The notes under the pieces are model-generated. The model saw only the letters and a list, made by a program, of their open reading frames with translations. It ran no database searches and was not told the origin of the DNA. A program made the position numbers and the translations under genes. A DNA stretch of 41,144 bases from an uncultured Collinsella sp. (GTDB lineage: Bacteria > Actinomycetota > Coriobacteriia > Coriobacteriales > Coriobacteriaceae). How positions within the stretch are numbered: position 1 is the first letter of the stretch; each line of letters opens with the position of its first letter. This document shows positions 18,154 through 26,900 of this stretch, piece after piece. The stretch covers positions 1 through 41,144 of the forward strand of contig URMZ01000014.1 of assembly GCA_900549025.1 (NCBI GenBank), given 5' to 3'.

Positions 18154-19857
18154 ATGAGCAATCCCTCGAACCGCACCTCGATGCGCGGTCAACTCACGCT
18201 GCGCGGCGTCGTCATCGGCGTCCTTGGCTGCGTGATCATCACGGCGAGCTCGGCCTACACGGCCCTCAAGATGGGCGCACTCCCCTGGCCGATCATTTTC
18301 GCTGCCGTCATTTCGCTGTTCTTCCTGAAGCTCATGGGCAACGCCAGCCTCAACGAGGCCAACGTTACCCACACCATCATGTCCGCGGGCGCCATGGTCG
18401 CCGGCGGCCTGGCGTTTACCATCCCGGGCGCCTGGATGCTGGGCTATGCCGACCAGATCAGCTGGCTCGACATGTTTATCGTCGCACTCGCCGGCACTAT
18501 CCTGGGCCTGCTGGCCACGGCACTCATCCACCGTCACTTTATCGTGGACGCCGCGCTGGAGTTCCCCACCGGCAACGCTGCAGCTCAGACCCTGCGCGCG
18601 ACCGAGGCCGGCGGCAAGACCGGCAAGCAGCTCTTTGGCTCCATGGCCATCGCAGGCATCTACAGCGTGCTTCGCGACGCTCTGGGCGTGGTGCCCAGCA
18701 TGCTGTGCTCGCTCAACATCCCCGGCGTGACCTTTGCCATCTACAACTCGCCCATGTTGCTGTCCATCGGCTTCCTCGTGGGCTTCGCCCCCGTCGCCTT
18801 CTGGTTTGCCGGCGCGCTGCTGGGCAACTTTGGCATCATCGTCGGCGGCACCGCTGCCGGTCTGTTTGACGTTATGACCGCACAAGGCATTGTTAAGTCC
18901 CTGGGTATGGGCCTCATGATGGGCTTTGGCGTCGCCGTCGTCCTTAAGGACATTTTGCCGCAGGTCGCCGGCATCGTCCGCGGCCTCGCCGCCGACAGCT
19001 CCACCGACACCGACGAGCAGTCGCTCATCTCGGGCTCCCTTAAGCTCGACGCCGGTATCATCGGCCTGGGCGCTGCCGCCATCGCCGTGATCATCGCCAT
19101 CGTGCTCGACCTTGGCCCCGTTCCGGCCGTCATCGTCACGCTGTTCACCTTTGTCACCACCATCATGAGCGCGCAGAGCTGCGGCCAGACGGGCATCGAC
19201 CCCATGGAGATCTTCGGCCTCATCGTCATGCTCATCGTTGCCGCCTTCGCGCAGCTCGCTCAGGTCAAACTGTTCTTTATCGCCGGCATCGTAGCCGTGG
19301 CGTGCGGCCTTGCGGGCGACGTCATGAACGACTTTAAGGCTGGCGCCGTGCTGGGCACCAACCCGCGCGCACAGTGGGTTGGCCAGGCCATCGGCGGCAT
19401 CGTGGGCGCCCTGGTCGCTGCCGCCGTCATGGTCGCGCTCGTCACCGCCTATGGTCCGGACGCCTTCGGTCCCGACAAGAGCTTTGTGGCCGCACAGGCA
19501 AGCGTGGTCGCCACCATGGTCTCGGGCATCCCGAGCGTACCGTGGTTTGCGGGCGGCTTTATCGCCGGCATCGTCATGTACTGGCTCGGCATTCCGGCCA
19601 TGATGATCGGCCTGGGCGTGTACCTGCCGTTCTACATGTCGCTCACGGCCTTCCTGGGCTCCTGCGTTAAGCTCGCCTACGACAAGTGGGCCGCACACCG
19701 CGACGCCGAGGCCGGTCTTTCGGACGAGGAGAAGACCGCCAAGGATGCCGCCTTCCAGGAGCAGGGCCTGGTTGTCGCCAGCGGCCTGCTCGGTGGCGAG
19801 TCCATCGTCGGCGTTATCCTGGCGTTTGTCTCTGTTGGCCTGAGCCTGCTGGGCTAA
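18154..19857 (+). CDS. OPT family oligopeptide/metal transporter
   Basis: This 567-residue member of the oligopeptide transporter (OPT) family is a proton-coupled importer of small peptides or metal chelates in the cytoplasmic membrane. About 14 membrane segments are visible from residue 12 to the end. Family features include the N-terminal LTLRGVVIGVLGCVIITASSAY, EFPTGNAAAQTLRA near 140 and a glycine-rich C-terminal bundle. Length fits the shorter bacterial OPT members. The ATG follows AAAGGAG at 8 bases. A hairpin (GCGCCG/CGGCGC, 18096-18116) lies in the leader. A strong terminator follows. The substrate cannot be inferred. Confidence 0.93.
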   Translation: MSNPSNRTSMRGQLTLRGVVIGVLGCVIITASSAYTALKMGALPWPIIFAAVISLFFLKLMGNASLNEANVTHTIMSAGAMVAGGLAFTIPGAWMLGYADQISWLDMFIVALAGTILGLLATALIHRHFIVDAALEFPTGNAAAQTLRATEAGGKTGKQLFGSMAIAGIYSVLRDALGVVPSMLCSLNIPGVTFAIYNSPMLLSIGFLVGFAPVAFWFAGALLGNFGIIVGGTAAGLFDVMTAQGIVKSLGMGLMMGFGVAVVLKDILPQVAGIVRGLAADSSTDTDEQSLISGSLKLDAGIIGLGAAAIAVIIAIVLDLGPVPAVIVTLFTFVTTIMSAQSCGQTGIDPMEIFGLIVMLIVAAFAQLAQVKLFFIAGIVAVACGLAGDVMNDFKAGAVLGTNPRAQWVGQAIGGIVGALVAAAVMVALVTAYGPDAFGPDKSFVAAQASVVATMVSGIPSVPWFAGGFIAGIVMYWLGIPAMMIGLGVYLPFYMSLTAFLGSCVKLAYDKWAAHRDAEAGLSDEEKTAKDAAFQEQGLVVASGLLGGESIVGVILAFVSVGLSLLG

Positions 19858-19882
19858 ACCCAATAACAACGCACCCGTGCAG

Positions 19883-19920
19883 AGCGCGGGGTCGGAGACC
19901 ATCCGGCCCCGCGCTTTTTT
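19883..19920 (+). terminator. Rho-independent terminator of the OPT gene
   Basis: A stem of AGCGCGGGG pairing with CCCCGCGCT is followed by TTTTTT, about 25 bases past the OPT stop. Confidence 0.9.
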
Positions 19921-19997
19921 GTCTATTTGACTCTTATGATCCTCACGGCGTTTTTAGTCATGCCGATTGGCCTGACTTCCAGGTCAACAAACCCTGT

Positions 19998-20026
19998 CTG
20001 ACACCTCGCTCAACGCGGTGTAGAGT
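19998..20026 (+). promoter_or_regulatory. Sigma-70-type promoter of the DUF389 gene
   Basis: CTGACA, a 17-base spacer and TAGAGT lie 47 bases upstream of the DUF389 start. They match the -35 and -10 consensus at 5/6 and 4/6 positions. Confidence 0.6.
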
Positions 20027-20072
20027 AAAGACGACGGGCGGGATACGCGGCACGTGCCAGAACGAGGTGGAC

Positions 20073-21212
20073 ATGGAACTCGATAAACAACAGCTCAAGC
20101 GACTGCGCGAGCGCCATCATCGGCGCCATGGCATCCGCCCCGCCCACAGCGAGGCCATGGAGAACGCAAGCCGCTTTCTAAAGCGGGCATTCAACATTCG
20201 CGAGGGACGCGCGCCCTATCACGTGATTCGCAAGCGCTTTGTAAACGGGGCGCGCCTGACTGGCTCACACTTATGCATCTTGATCATTGCCATGTTGATC
20301 GCGAGCATCGGCCTCGATATCGACTCGGATATCGCCATTGTAGGCGCCATGCTCATCTGCCCGCTCATGGGCTCGGTCCTTGCCATGGCATACGGCATTG
20401 CCACGCTCGACCGCGAGATTACCGTCGAAGCCGTCGCGGGCTTGGCTCTACAGATGGCCTTTTGCCTGGTCACGTCCACGCTGTATTTTAAGCTCTCGCC
20501 CCTTGGCGCCGCCACGGCCGCCATCGTCGACAACTCGACGCCCACCGTGTGGGACCTTGCCGTCGCGCTCGCGGGCGGCTTTGCGGGTGGCCTGGGCAAC
20601 TCGCGCGACCAGGAACCCGCCACACTCATCGCCGGCGTGGCCGTGGCGACCGCGCTCATGCCGCCCCTGTGCGCGGCGGGCTATGGCATCGCCATCGCAA
20701 GCGGGCCACTGTTTCTCTCGGCGCTTTATGAGTTTGGCGTCAACGTGGTCTTTATCGCGCTGGCCGCCGAAGCCGTTCTGCTTCTTTTGCGCGTGCCGCT
20801 CAAGCGCGACCTGAACGGCGACGGTATTGTGACTGCTGAAGAAAACGCCGAGGTCGACGAGCTATCGCGCAAGGTGCGCCGCCGCATCATTGTGGGCACG
20901 GTAGTCTTTGCCATCCCCTGCATCGTTATGACGGCGGGCTCTATTGGCTCGGCGCAGGCCGGCGTGCAGGACGGCTACGGCGTCACCGAAACCACGCGCG
21001 AGCTTGCCGCGGTGCTGCCAGTCTTTAAGGATTACACCGTCGCCGTCGAAACCTCGGCCACCGAAGGCGATGAGGAAGGCATCGTCGAGCGCGAGATTGT
21101 CGCCCATGTGACAACGAGCGAGGCGCTTGGGGCACACGACCGCCGTATCGCCCGCAAGCTCATCGACCTCAACGTGCCCGAACTCGATCGCGTGGAATTT
21201 GATGTGGAGTAA
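20073..21212 (+). CDS. DUF389 membrane protein with EF-hand loop
   Basis: This 379-residue membrane protein of the DUF389 family has unknown function. A basic, His/Arg-rich N-terminus (1-62) precedes about six membrane segments from 65 to 240. A seventh is at about 271-288 and a soluble C-terminus follows. Family motifs include SIGLDIDSDIAIVGAMLICP (78-97) and GLGNSRDQEPATLIAGVAVA near 173-192. Between helices six and seven, residues 246-257 (DLNGDGIVTAEE) form a canonical EF-hand calcium loop, which I do not expect in this family. Basic residues on both sides (KRD and RKVRRR) suggest the loop is cytoplasmic. The ATG follows GAGGTGG and a good promoter lies upstream. Confidence 0.9.
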   Translation: MELDKQQLKRLRERHHRRHGIRPAHSEAMENASRFLKRAFNIREGRAPYHVIRKRFVNGARLTGSHLCILIIAMLIASIGLDIDSDIAIVGAMLICPLMGSVLAMAYGIATLDREITVEAVAGLALQMAFCLVTSTLYFKLSPLGAATAAIVDNSTPTVWDLAVALAGGFAGGLGNSRDQEPATLIAGVAVATALMPPLCAAGYGIAIASGPLFLSALYEFGVNVVFIALAAEAVLLLLRVPLKRDLNGDGIVTAEENAEVDELSRKVRRRIIVGTVVFAIPCIVMTAGSIGSAQAGVQDGYGVTETTRELAAVLPVFKDYTVAVETSATEGDEEGIVEREIVAHVTTSEALGAHDRRIARKLIDLNVPELDRVEFDVE

Positions 21213-21290
21213 TGCGGAGCATGGAATGGCTCTCGTGCACAGGCGCAAGTCGCGGCGCGGCGCAGACGCGATACGAACACGAGCAAATAA

Positions 21291-21317
21291 CGGGGTGCAG
21301 TTCACACTCGCGCCCCG
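21291..21317. terminator. Possible terminator between convergent genes
   Basis: CGGGGTGC and GCGCCCCG (one mismatch) could form a hairpin between the DUF389 gene and the convergent small protein gene. There is only a weak downstream U-rich stretch. Confidence 0.35.
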
Positions 21318-21339
21318 CTCGCTGCTTTATTGCCGTGAA

Positions 21340-21789
21340 TCAACTGTCCGGATTGACATCGCCCGACTCCACCGTAAACGCCGGATCGGTGCTCACAAGA
21401 TAAAAACGGGTCACCTCAGTATTTCTAATTAGGTAAATCTGCCCCTGATTGCGTCGGCGCGATATATACGCAACGTGAACCGTGCCGAATTCTTCGCCGT
21501 TTTCCTTCTTTAATATCAGGATGTTGGGGTCATCCGTACGCTTAAACTGCCCGTCAACGCAGCTGCCGTCTTTGTCGACCAGTTGCCACCGATGGTTATC
21601 CTCTTCAAGAAAGGCCAGGGTTTCCAGACTCGTCTCGTCGTCCCGATAGTAACCGTCAATGGCAAACCCTTCGGAAGCGCATTCCTGCATATAGGACGTT
21701 TCCCGGCTTATAGCAAACAGCCCTGTAGCGCCCAGGAGCACAGCCAGGCAGACCACTGCAAGGGTTATCGAAATAGCACGGCGACCCAT
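21340..21789 (-). CDS. Small membrane-anchored hypothetical protein
   Basis: I do not recognise a family. The 149-residue protein starts MGRRAISITLAVVCLAVLLG, a single N-terminal membrane segment or uncleaved signal, and the rest is polar and presumably extracytoplasmic. The soluble part alternates short strands (FAIDGYYRDD, HRWQLVDKDG, FGTVHVAYISRRR, TRFYLVSTDP), suggesting a small beta-rich domain. No lipobox is seen. The ATG at 21789 has no convincing ribosome site. GC content and codon use are lower and less biased than in the neighbours, and with the sulfotransferase remnant next door this stretch may be horizontally acquired or decaying. Confidence 0.6.
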   Translation of the reverse strand: MGRRAISITLAVVCLAVLLGATGLFAISRETSYMQECASEGFAIDGYYRDDETSLETLAFLEEDNHRWQLVDKDGSCVDGQFKRTDDPNILILKKENGEEFGTVHVAYISRRRNQGQIYLIRNTEVTRFYLVSTDPAFTVESGDVNPDS

Positions 21790-21979
21790 GTTAGACCAAC
21801 CGATAGTTGTTTAACGGAGCGCGAAACATACCTGGAACCTCCGATATCAGGGGGAACGTAGCCAGCAGGCTGGCGACAACTATATGTTTCTGATATCAAA
21901 CCATATGGCTGCCACTCGCGGAGGGGGCATCGGCGAACGGCGTGTTTTCATACTCCATTGGTCAAACCTAAGCGCGGCC

Positions 21980-22483
21980 CTACAGCTCGTACTTGTACAC
22001 GCGATAGATGTACTTCTCGGCTTCCATCTCGTAGGTGGCGATGGGCAGTCCATAGCGATCGTACTCCGTAAAGGTCTTGGTCTGGCCCGATGCCACGAGC
22101 ATGCTGTTCGAATTGCCGACGCGCTGTGCGCTGCTCACGTAGCCCGAGAACGGCACCGCGATCTGGTCCACAAGCTCGTAGGTGCGGGCCGCCTCGTCCA
22201 CTGTAAAGATGCGCCCAAACGAATGCGTGCCCTTGTTGTAGTCGGTCACCACCGCGGCGCCCAGCTGGCCCCAGTCGAACTTGGGATAGCTTTCGGCCGC
22301 ACCAAAGTTGTTGTCGTACAGCAGCACTTGGTAGCAACCGGTCGTTCCCGTGTCAGAACTCAGCAGATACGTCACGCTGTGCTGGCCCGCATTGAGCGAA
22401 GAATCGCCCTGGGCCTGCAGTAACTTGTCCTCAAAGCCCGAGCCGGCCCATTGCCACTCCTTTCTATTTCTGGGTCCATCTTC
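21980..22483 (-). pseudogene. C-terminal remnant of an arylsulfotransferase-like gene
   Basis: An open frame of about 168 codons runs from a stop at 22484-22486 to the end at 21980, with no plausible start. The first part (KEWQWAGSGFEDKLLQAQGD) already reads as protein interior, and a GTG at 22375 lacks a ribosome site. The content resembles the C-terminal propeller blades of aryl-sulfate sulfotransferases, which move sulfate between phenolic compounds and are usually 500-600 residues: VTYLLSSDTGTTGCYQVLLYD, VDEAARTYELV, SSAQRVGNSNSMLVASG. The 5' two thirds are missing and the gene now abuts the dehydrogenase terminator. The family call is from pattern memory and moderately sure. Confidence 0.55.
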
Positions 22484-22497
22484 TCACTGCTGGCGAC

Positions 22498-22536
22498 AAA
22501 AAATGATCCGTTTTCCTCCGTCCCCGAGGGATCATT
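22498..22536 (-). terminator. Rho-independent terminator of the 3-hydroxyacyl-CoA dehydrogenase gene
   Basis: AATGATCC and GGATCATT arms around a 19-base loop are followed on the minus strand by TTTT, one base past the stop codon. Confidence 0.8.
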
Positions 22537-22537
22537 G

Positions 22538-23497
22538 TTAGTACTTGAAGAAGCCCTCGCCCGAGCTTTCGCCCAACTTGCCTTCGTCAAGCATTTTCTT
22601 GAGGACGGATGCCATGGCCTTAAAGTTGTAGGGCATCATCATCTTCTTGAGCAGCGGGCTCACCAGGCCCGGGACCTTCTGATACTGCATAACGATGTTG
22701 TAGGCCGTCTGGATGCCCACCGTGTCGAATACGCGAAACGGACCCTTGGGAGCGCCGGTGCCGCGCGTCCACGCGAGATCGATGCTCTTGGGGTCGCTGA
22801 CGCCCGAGACATACAGGTCGAGGCCCGAAAGCAGCCACGGTACCAACATGGAGTTGAGCAGGTAGCCATTCTTTTCCTTGTTGACGGGAAGCGCCAGCAT
22901 GCGAATGTCGTTGGCGAAGTCGACGAGCTCGTCGAAGTAGCGCTTGTCGGTTTGGCTCTGGGCCATGACCTCGGTCATGTTGTTCTTCCAGATAGAGTTG
23001 GCAAAGTGCAGCGACAGGTACTTCTCGGGGCGACCAGTGTACTTGGCAAAGGTGCTCGGCAGCAACGTGGAAGAGTTGGTGACGATGACGGTCTTTTGCG
23101 GGAGAACCGGGGCGAGCTTCTTGTAGAAGTCGATCTTTGCCTGGGTGTCCTCAGCCATAGACTCGATGACCAGGTCGGCGTCGGCCACTGCCTTGGCGAG
23201 ATCGAGCTCCAGCTTGAGTGTGGAGTAGGCACGCTCGACGGCGGCGAGCGCCGTCTCCTTGTCGAAAGGCTGGTCGCTATCGGCGATACCGGCGCACCAC
23301 TCGCCCGTGCCGTCCGCCATGCCCTCGATAGCAGCGATGTACTCCTCGCGCACATGATCGATCTTGGGCTGGGTACGGCCGATGCTGCCCTCGCTGCGCA
23401 GCCAAATCGTTACATCAAAGCCGCAGTAGGCTGCCTGAAAGGCAATCTGGCTTCCCAGCACGCCGCCGCCGGCAACGCAAACGGTCTTGTAGCTCAT
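22538..23497 (-). CDS. 3-hydroxyacyl-CoA dehydrogenase family protein
   Basis: This NAD-dependent cytoplasmic dehydrogenase of 319 residues oxidises or reduces 3-hydroxyacyl-CoA, as in butyrate-type fermentation or beta-oxidation. The Rossmann motif GGGVLGSQIA lies at 10-19. The catalytic region shows TNSSTLLPS near 140 and a conserved LHFANS near 162, with the His of the catalytic pair. A C-terminal helical domain from about 195 ends in GESSGEGFFKY, typical of the family. It is slightly longer than 280-residue Hbd enzymes. The ATG follows AGAGAGGAC. It lies downstream of the activase on the same strand but is separated by a terminator, so it is probably expressed separately. Confidence 0.93.
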   Translation of the reverse strand: MSYKTVCVAGGGVLGSQIAFQAAYCGFDVTIWLRSEGSIGRTQPKIDHVREEYIAAIEGMADGTGEWCAGIADSDQPFDKETALAAVERAYSTLKLELDLAKAVADADLVIESMAEDTQAKIDFYKKLAPVLPQKTVIVTNSSTLLPSTFAKYTGRPEKYLSLHFANSIWKNNMTEVMAQSQTDKRYFDELVDFANDIRMLALPVNKEKNGYLLNSMLVPWLLSGLDLYVSGVSDPKSIDLAWTRGTGAPKGPFRVFDTVGIQTAYNIVMQYQKVPGLVSPLLKKMMMPYNFKAMASVLKKMLDEGKLGESSGEGFFKY

Positions 23498-23623
23498 GGG
23501 ACGGTCCTCTCTTACGTAATTCCATAGATGTGTATTTATTCAACCGTAAGAGGGCTGCACGTCGGGCATGGGTTCTATAAACGGACGGTAATTTGCGGCA
23601 AACGGCTACATATGTTCATTATC

Positions 23624-23793
23624 TCAGGGTTCCGAGGGCGATTTTTTGTGCCACCGAGACGTCGTTTGCGGAAGTATGCGGCAAATTCCGGAACCCTTGA
23701 GCACACCCCGGTTTTCCGCCAATAAAACCGCAGGTACAGGGCTTGTACATATCCGGTATGCTCGGCCTATTCAGATTTTGCCGCATACTTCCG
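23624..23793. repeat. Overlapping palindromes in a 415-base gene-free gap
   Basis: A perfect 17-bp inverted repeat, CGGAAGTATGCGGCAAA at 23669-23685 with its complement at 23777-23793, overlaps a second pair: CTCAGGGTTCCG near 23624-23635 with CGGAACCCTTGAG near 23689-23701. The two folds share sequence and are mutually exclusive. The gap 23498-23913 holds no gene I can support. Confidence 0.7.
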
Positions 23794-23847
23794 AAATCTA
23801 AGTTCGCAAGGGGTAATAGCTGGGGTGTTTACGCAACATATGTCCAG

Positions 23848-23885
23848 CAAAAACGGGTGGTAGCCGGTACGGCTGCCACCCGTTT
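23848..23885 (-). terminator. Rho-independent terminator of the activase gene
   Basis: A 15-bp near-perfect stem (AAACGGGTGGTAGCC against GGCTGCCACCCGTTT) with a short loop is followed by TTTTTGC on the minus strand, about 30 bases past the stop. Confidence 0.85.
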
Positions 23886-23913
23886 GCCTCAAATCTAGCC
23901 CAAAGCAGGCCAG

Positions 23914-26900
23914 TTACTTCTTAATGCCGCGTCCCAGGCGCTCAGCGACCGACGCCACGGCACTCTCGTCGACCGAGCCGCAGCTCACACAGCCGTCGTG
24001 GGCACGCATCTGGCCGGTGACCTCGTCCATCGCGAGCGGCGCCACCTTCTCGAGCTTAAAGCCCTTGCCGGCGCGCATGTTCTCCTTTGCCACGCTGATC
24101 ATGAGCTTAATACGGTTGAGCTGGTTGACCTCAGACGCACCGGGGTCGTAGTCCACCGCGACGATGTTGCTTTCGGGATGTTGGCGGCGCAGCTCCTTGA
24201 TCACGGCCTTGCCCACCACGTGGTTGGGCAGGCACGCGAAGGGCTGCGTGCAGATGATGTTGGGTGCGCCATGGTCGATCAGGTCGAGCATCTCGGCCGT
24301 GAGCAGCCAGCCTTCGCCCATGTTGTTGCACACCGAAAGCACCGTGCGGGCCTTGTCGGCCATGGTGCCGATGCGCTCGGGAGCCTCAAAGCGGCGGGAC
24401 TTTTCGAGCATCTCCTCCACCGGCGTACGCATCCAGTCCACGAGCTTAATAAGCGCTTGCATGCCCGCGCGCGTAGTGGCAGAGCTTCCCAGCTCGTCCT
24501 TCTGCAGCTCGGCGTTGCTCATGGAGTACAGGAAGAAGTCGAGCAGACCCGGCACCACGGCCTCGCAGCCCTCGCGCTCGATCACGTCGACCACATGGTT
24601 GTTGGCCGTAGGGTGGAACTTGACCAGGATCTCGCCGACCACACCCACGCGCGGCTTGGTGCCCTCGCCCACGAGCGGCATGGTGTCGAACGCGCGGATG
24701 GCTTCGCGGCACAACTTGGTGTAGTTATGCCTGTTGAACTTGGGCGCCAGCTTGCGGGCGCGCGCCATGTACTCCTCGTAGAGCGCATTGGCGGCACCGG
24801 GCGTAGCCTCGTACGGACGGCAACGATAGAGCATCTGCATCATCACGTCGCCAAAGAGCACTGCGTAGACTGCCTGCTTAAGCAGCGCCGGCGTAATCTT
24901 AAAGCCAGGATTATCCTCGCCGAGCGCCACGGCCGAAAGCGAAATCACCGGAATCTCGGGGTGGCCGCTCTCGCGCAGGGCCTTGCGAATGAGTGCGATG
25001 TAGTTGGTGGCGCGGCAGCCGCCGCCGGTCTGGCTGATGACCACGGCCGTCTTGGACAGGTCGTACCGACCGCTCTCGATGGCCTCCATAATCTGGCCCG
25101 TTACCAGGATCGACGGATAGCAAATGTCATTGTTCACATAGCGCAGGCCGGCCTCGACGGCGTCGTGGTCGGTCGAGGGCAGCAGCTCCAGGTTGTAGCC
25201 GGCACCGCGGAATACCTCTTTGACCAGGTCAAAGTGGATCGGCGCCATCTGCGGGCACAGGATGGTGTAGCCCTCCTCGCGCATCTGCTCGGTAAAGGGC
25301 ACCTTGGGCCACGCGGTCGAAGCGCTCTCGCGCTGAGCCTCAAACGTGTACTTGCGGCTCGCGAACGCGGGGGCATCCGTAGAGGGCACCACCGGCGCGG
25401 CATCGCCCTGCTCGTAGGCCTCGCCCGCGGCCGTGGCCTCGGCCAAGCGCTCGGCCTCCTGGTCCTTGAGCGCTGCCATGAGCGAGCGAATACGGATACG
25501 CGCGGCGCCCAGGTTGGATACCTCGTCGATCTTGAGCACGGTGTAGATCTTGCCGCTGGCCTCCAGGATCTCCTGCACCTGGTCGGTGGTCAGAGCGTCC
25601 AGGCCGCAGCCGAAGGAATTGAGCTGGATCAGGTCCAGGTCGTTGCGCATCGTCACAAAACGGGCGACGGCGTACAGGCGGCTGTGGTACATCCACTGGT
25701 CGACGACGCGAATCGGACGCTCGGGCTTTACCAGATGCGCGAGCGAATCCTCGGTAAAGACCGCAAAGCCAAAGCTCGAGATAAGCTCGGGCAGGGCGTG
25801 GTTGATCTCGGGGTCGTTGTGGTAGGGACGGCCGGCGAGTACGATGCCGTGGCCGCCGTGGTCCTCGACCCACTTAAGGGCCTCCTCACCCATGGTCTGG
25901 ATGTCCTCGTGGAAGCGCGCATCGGCCTCGAAGGCGGCGTTGACGGCAGCATCGACCTCGGAGCGCGTGATCTTGGGACCGCGCACGCGGCCGCGACCAG
26001 CCTCAGCATCGGCCACACGGTCGACGGCGAGCACCTGATACAGGCGGCGCTTGAGCTCGGTCTTGTCGTGATAGGGCACAAACGGATACAGGAACTCGAT
26101 GTTCTGCTCGCGGATCTCGTCGATGTTGAGTGCCAACGCCGTGGGGTAACTCATGACGATGGGGCAGTTATAGCAGTTGCCGGCGGTCGGGTCCTCCTTG
26201 CGCTCCCAGCGCACGCACGGCATCCAGATAAAGTCGACGTCGCGGTCGATAAGGTTCATCACGTGGCCGTGGCTCATCTTGGCCGGATAGCACACGCTCT
26301 CGGACGGCATGGACTCGATGCCCGCCTGGTAGGTCTTTTTGCTCGACTGGTCGGACAGCTGCACGCTAAAGCCCAGGCGCGTAAAGAACGCGTGCCAGAA
26401 GGGGTAGTTCTCGTACATGTTGAGTGCGCGCGGGATGCCGACGGTGCCGCGCGGGGCCTCGTCGGGACTCAGCGCCTCGCGGTTAAAGAGCAGCTCGTTT
26501 TTCTTTTTGAAGAGGTTGGGGGCCTCGGTCTTCTGCTTTTTGTGGCCGGCGCCCTTCTCGCAGCGGTTGCCGGTAATGAAGCGCCTACCGCCGCCAAAGT
26601 CGTTGACGGTGAGCTGGCAGTTGTTGGAGCAACGGCCGCAGCGGACATGCTTTTGCGTCACGGTGAGGTGCGCGATGTCCTCGGCAGAAAGAATGGTCGA
26701 GGTGCCGTCGGCGCCGGCGCGATCGCGGGCGAGCAAGGCCGCACCGTAGGCGCCCATGCAGCCGGCGATGTCGGGACGCACGGCATGAACGCCGGTGAGC
26801 TGCTCAAACGCGCGCAGCGTGGCATCGGACATAAAGGTGCCGCCCTGGACGATCACCTGGCTGCCGATCTCCTTGGGGTCACGCAGCTTAATGACCTTGA

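Noticed and set aside
21842..21898. GATATCAG/CTGATATC inverted repeat between the small protein gene and the sulfotransferase remnant
   Set aside because: Eight-base arms at a 40-base distance are expected by chance at this AT content, and no gene context supports a function.
23528..23725. Plus-strand 65-codon frame in the gap upstream of the dehydrogenase gene
   Set aside because: It lies inside the palindromic region, has no ribosome site and reads partly through the inverted repeats.
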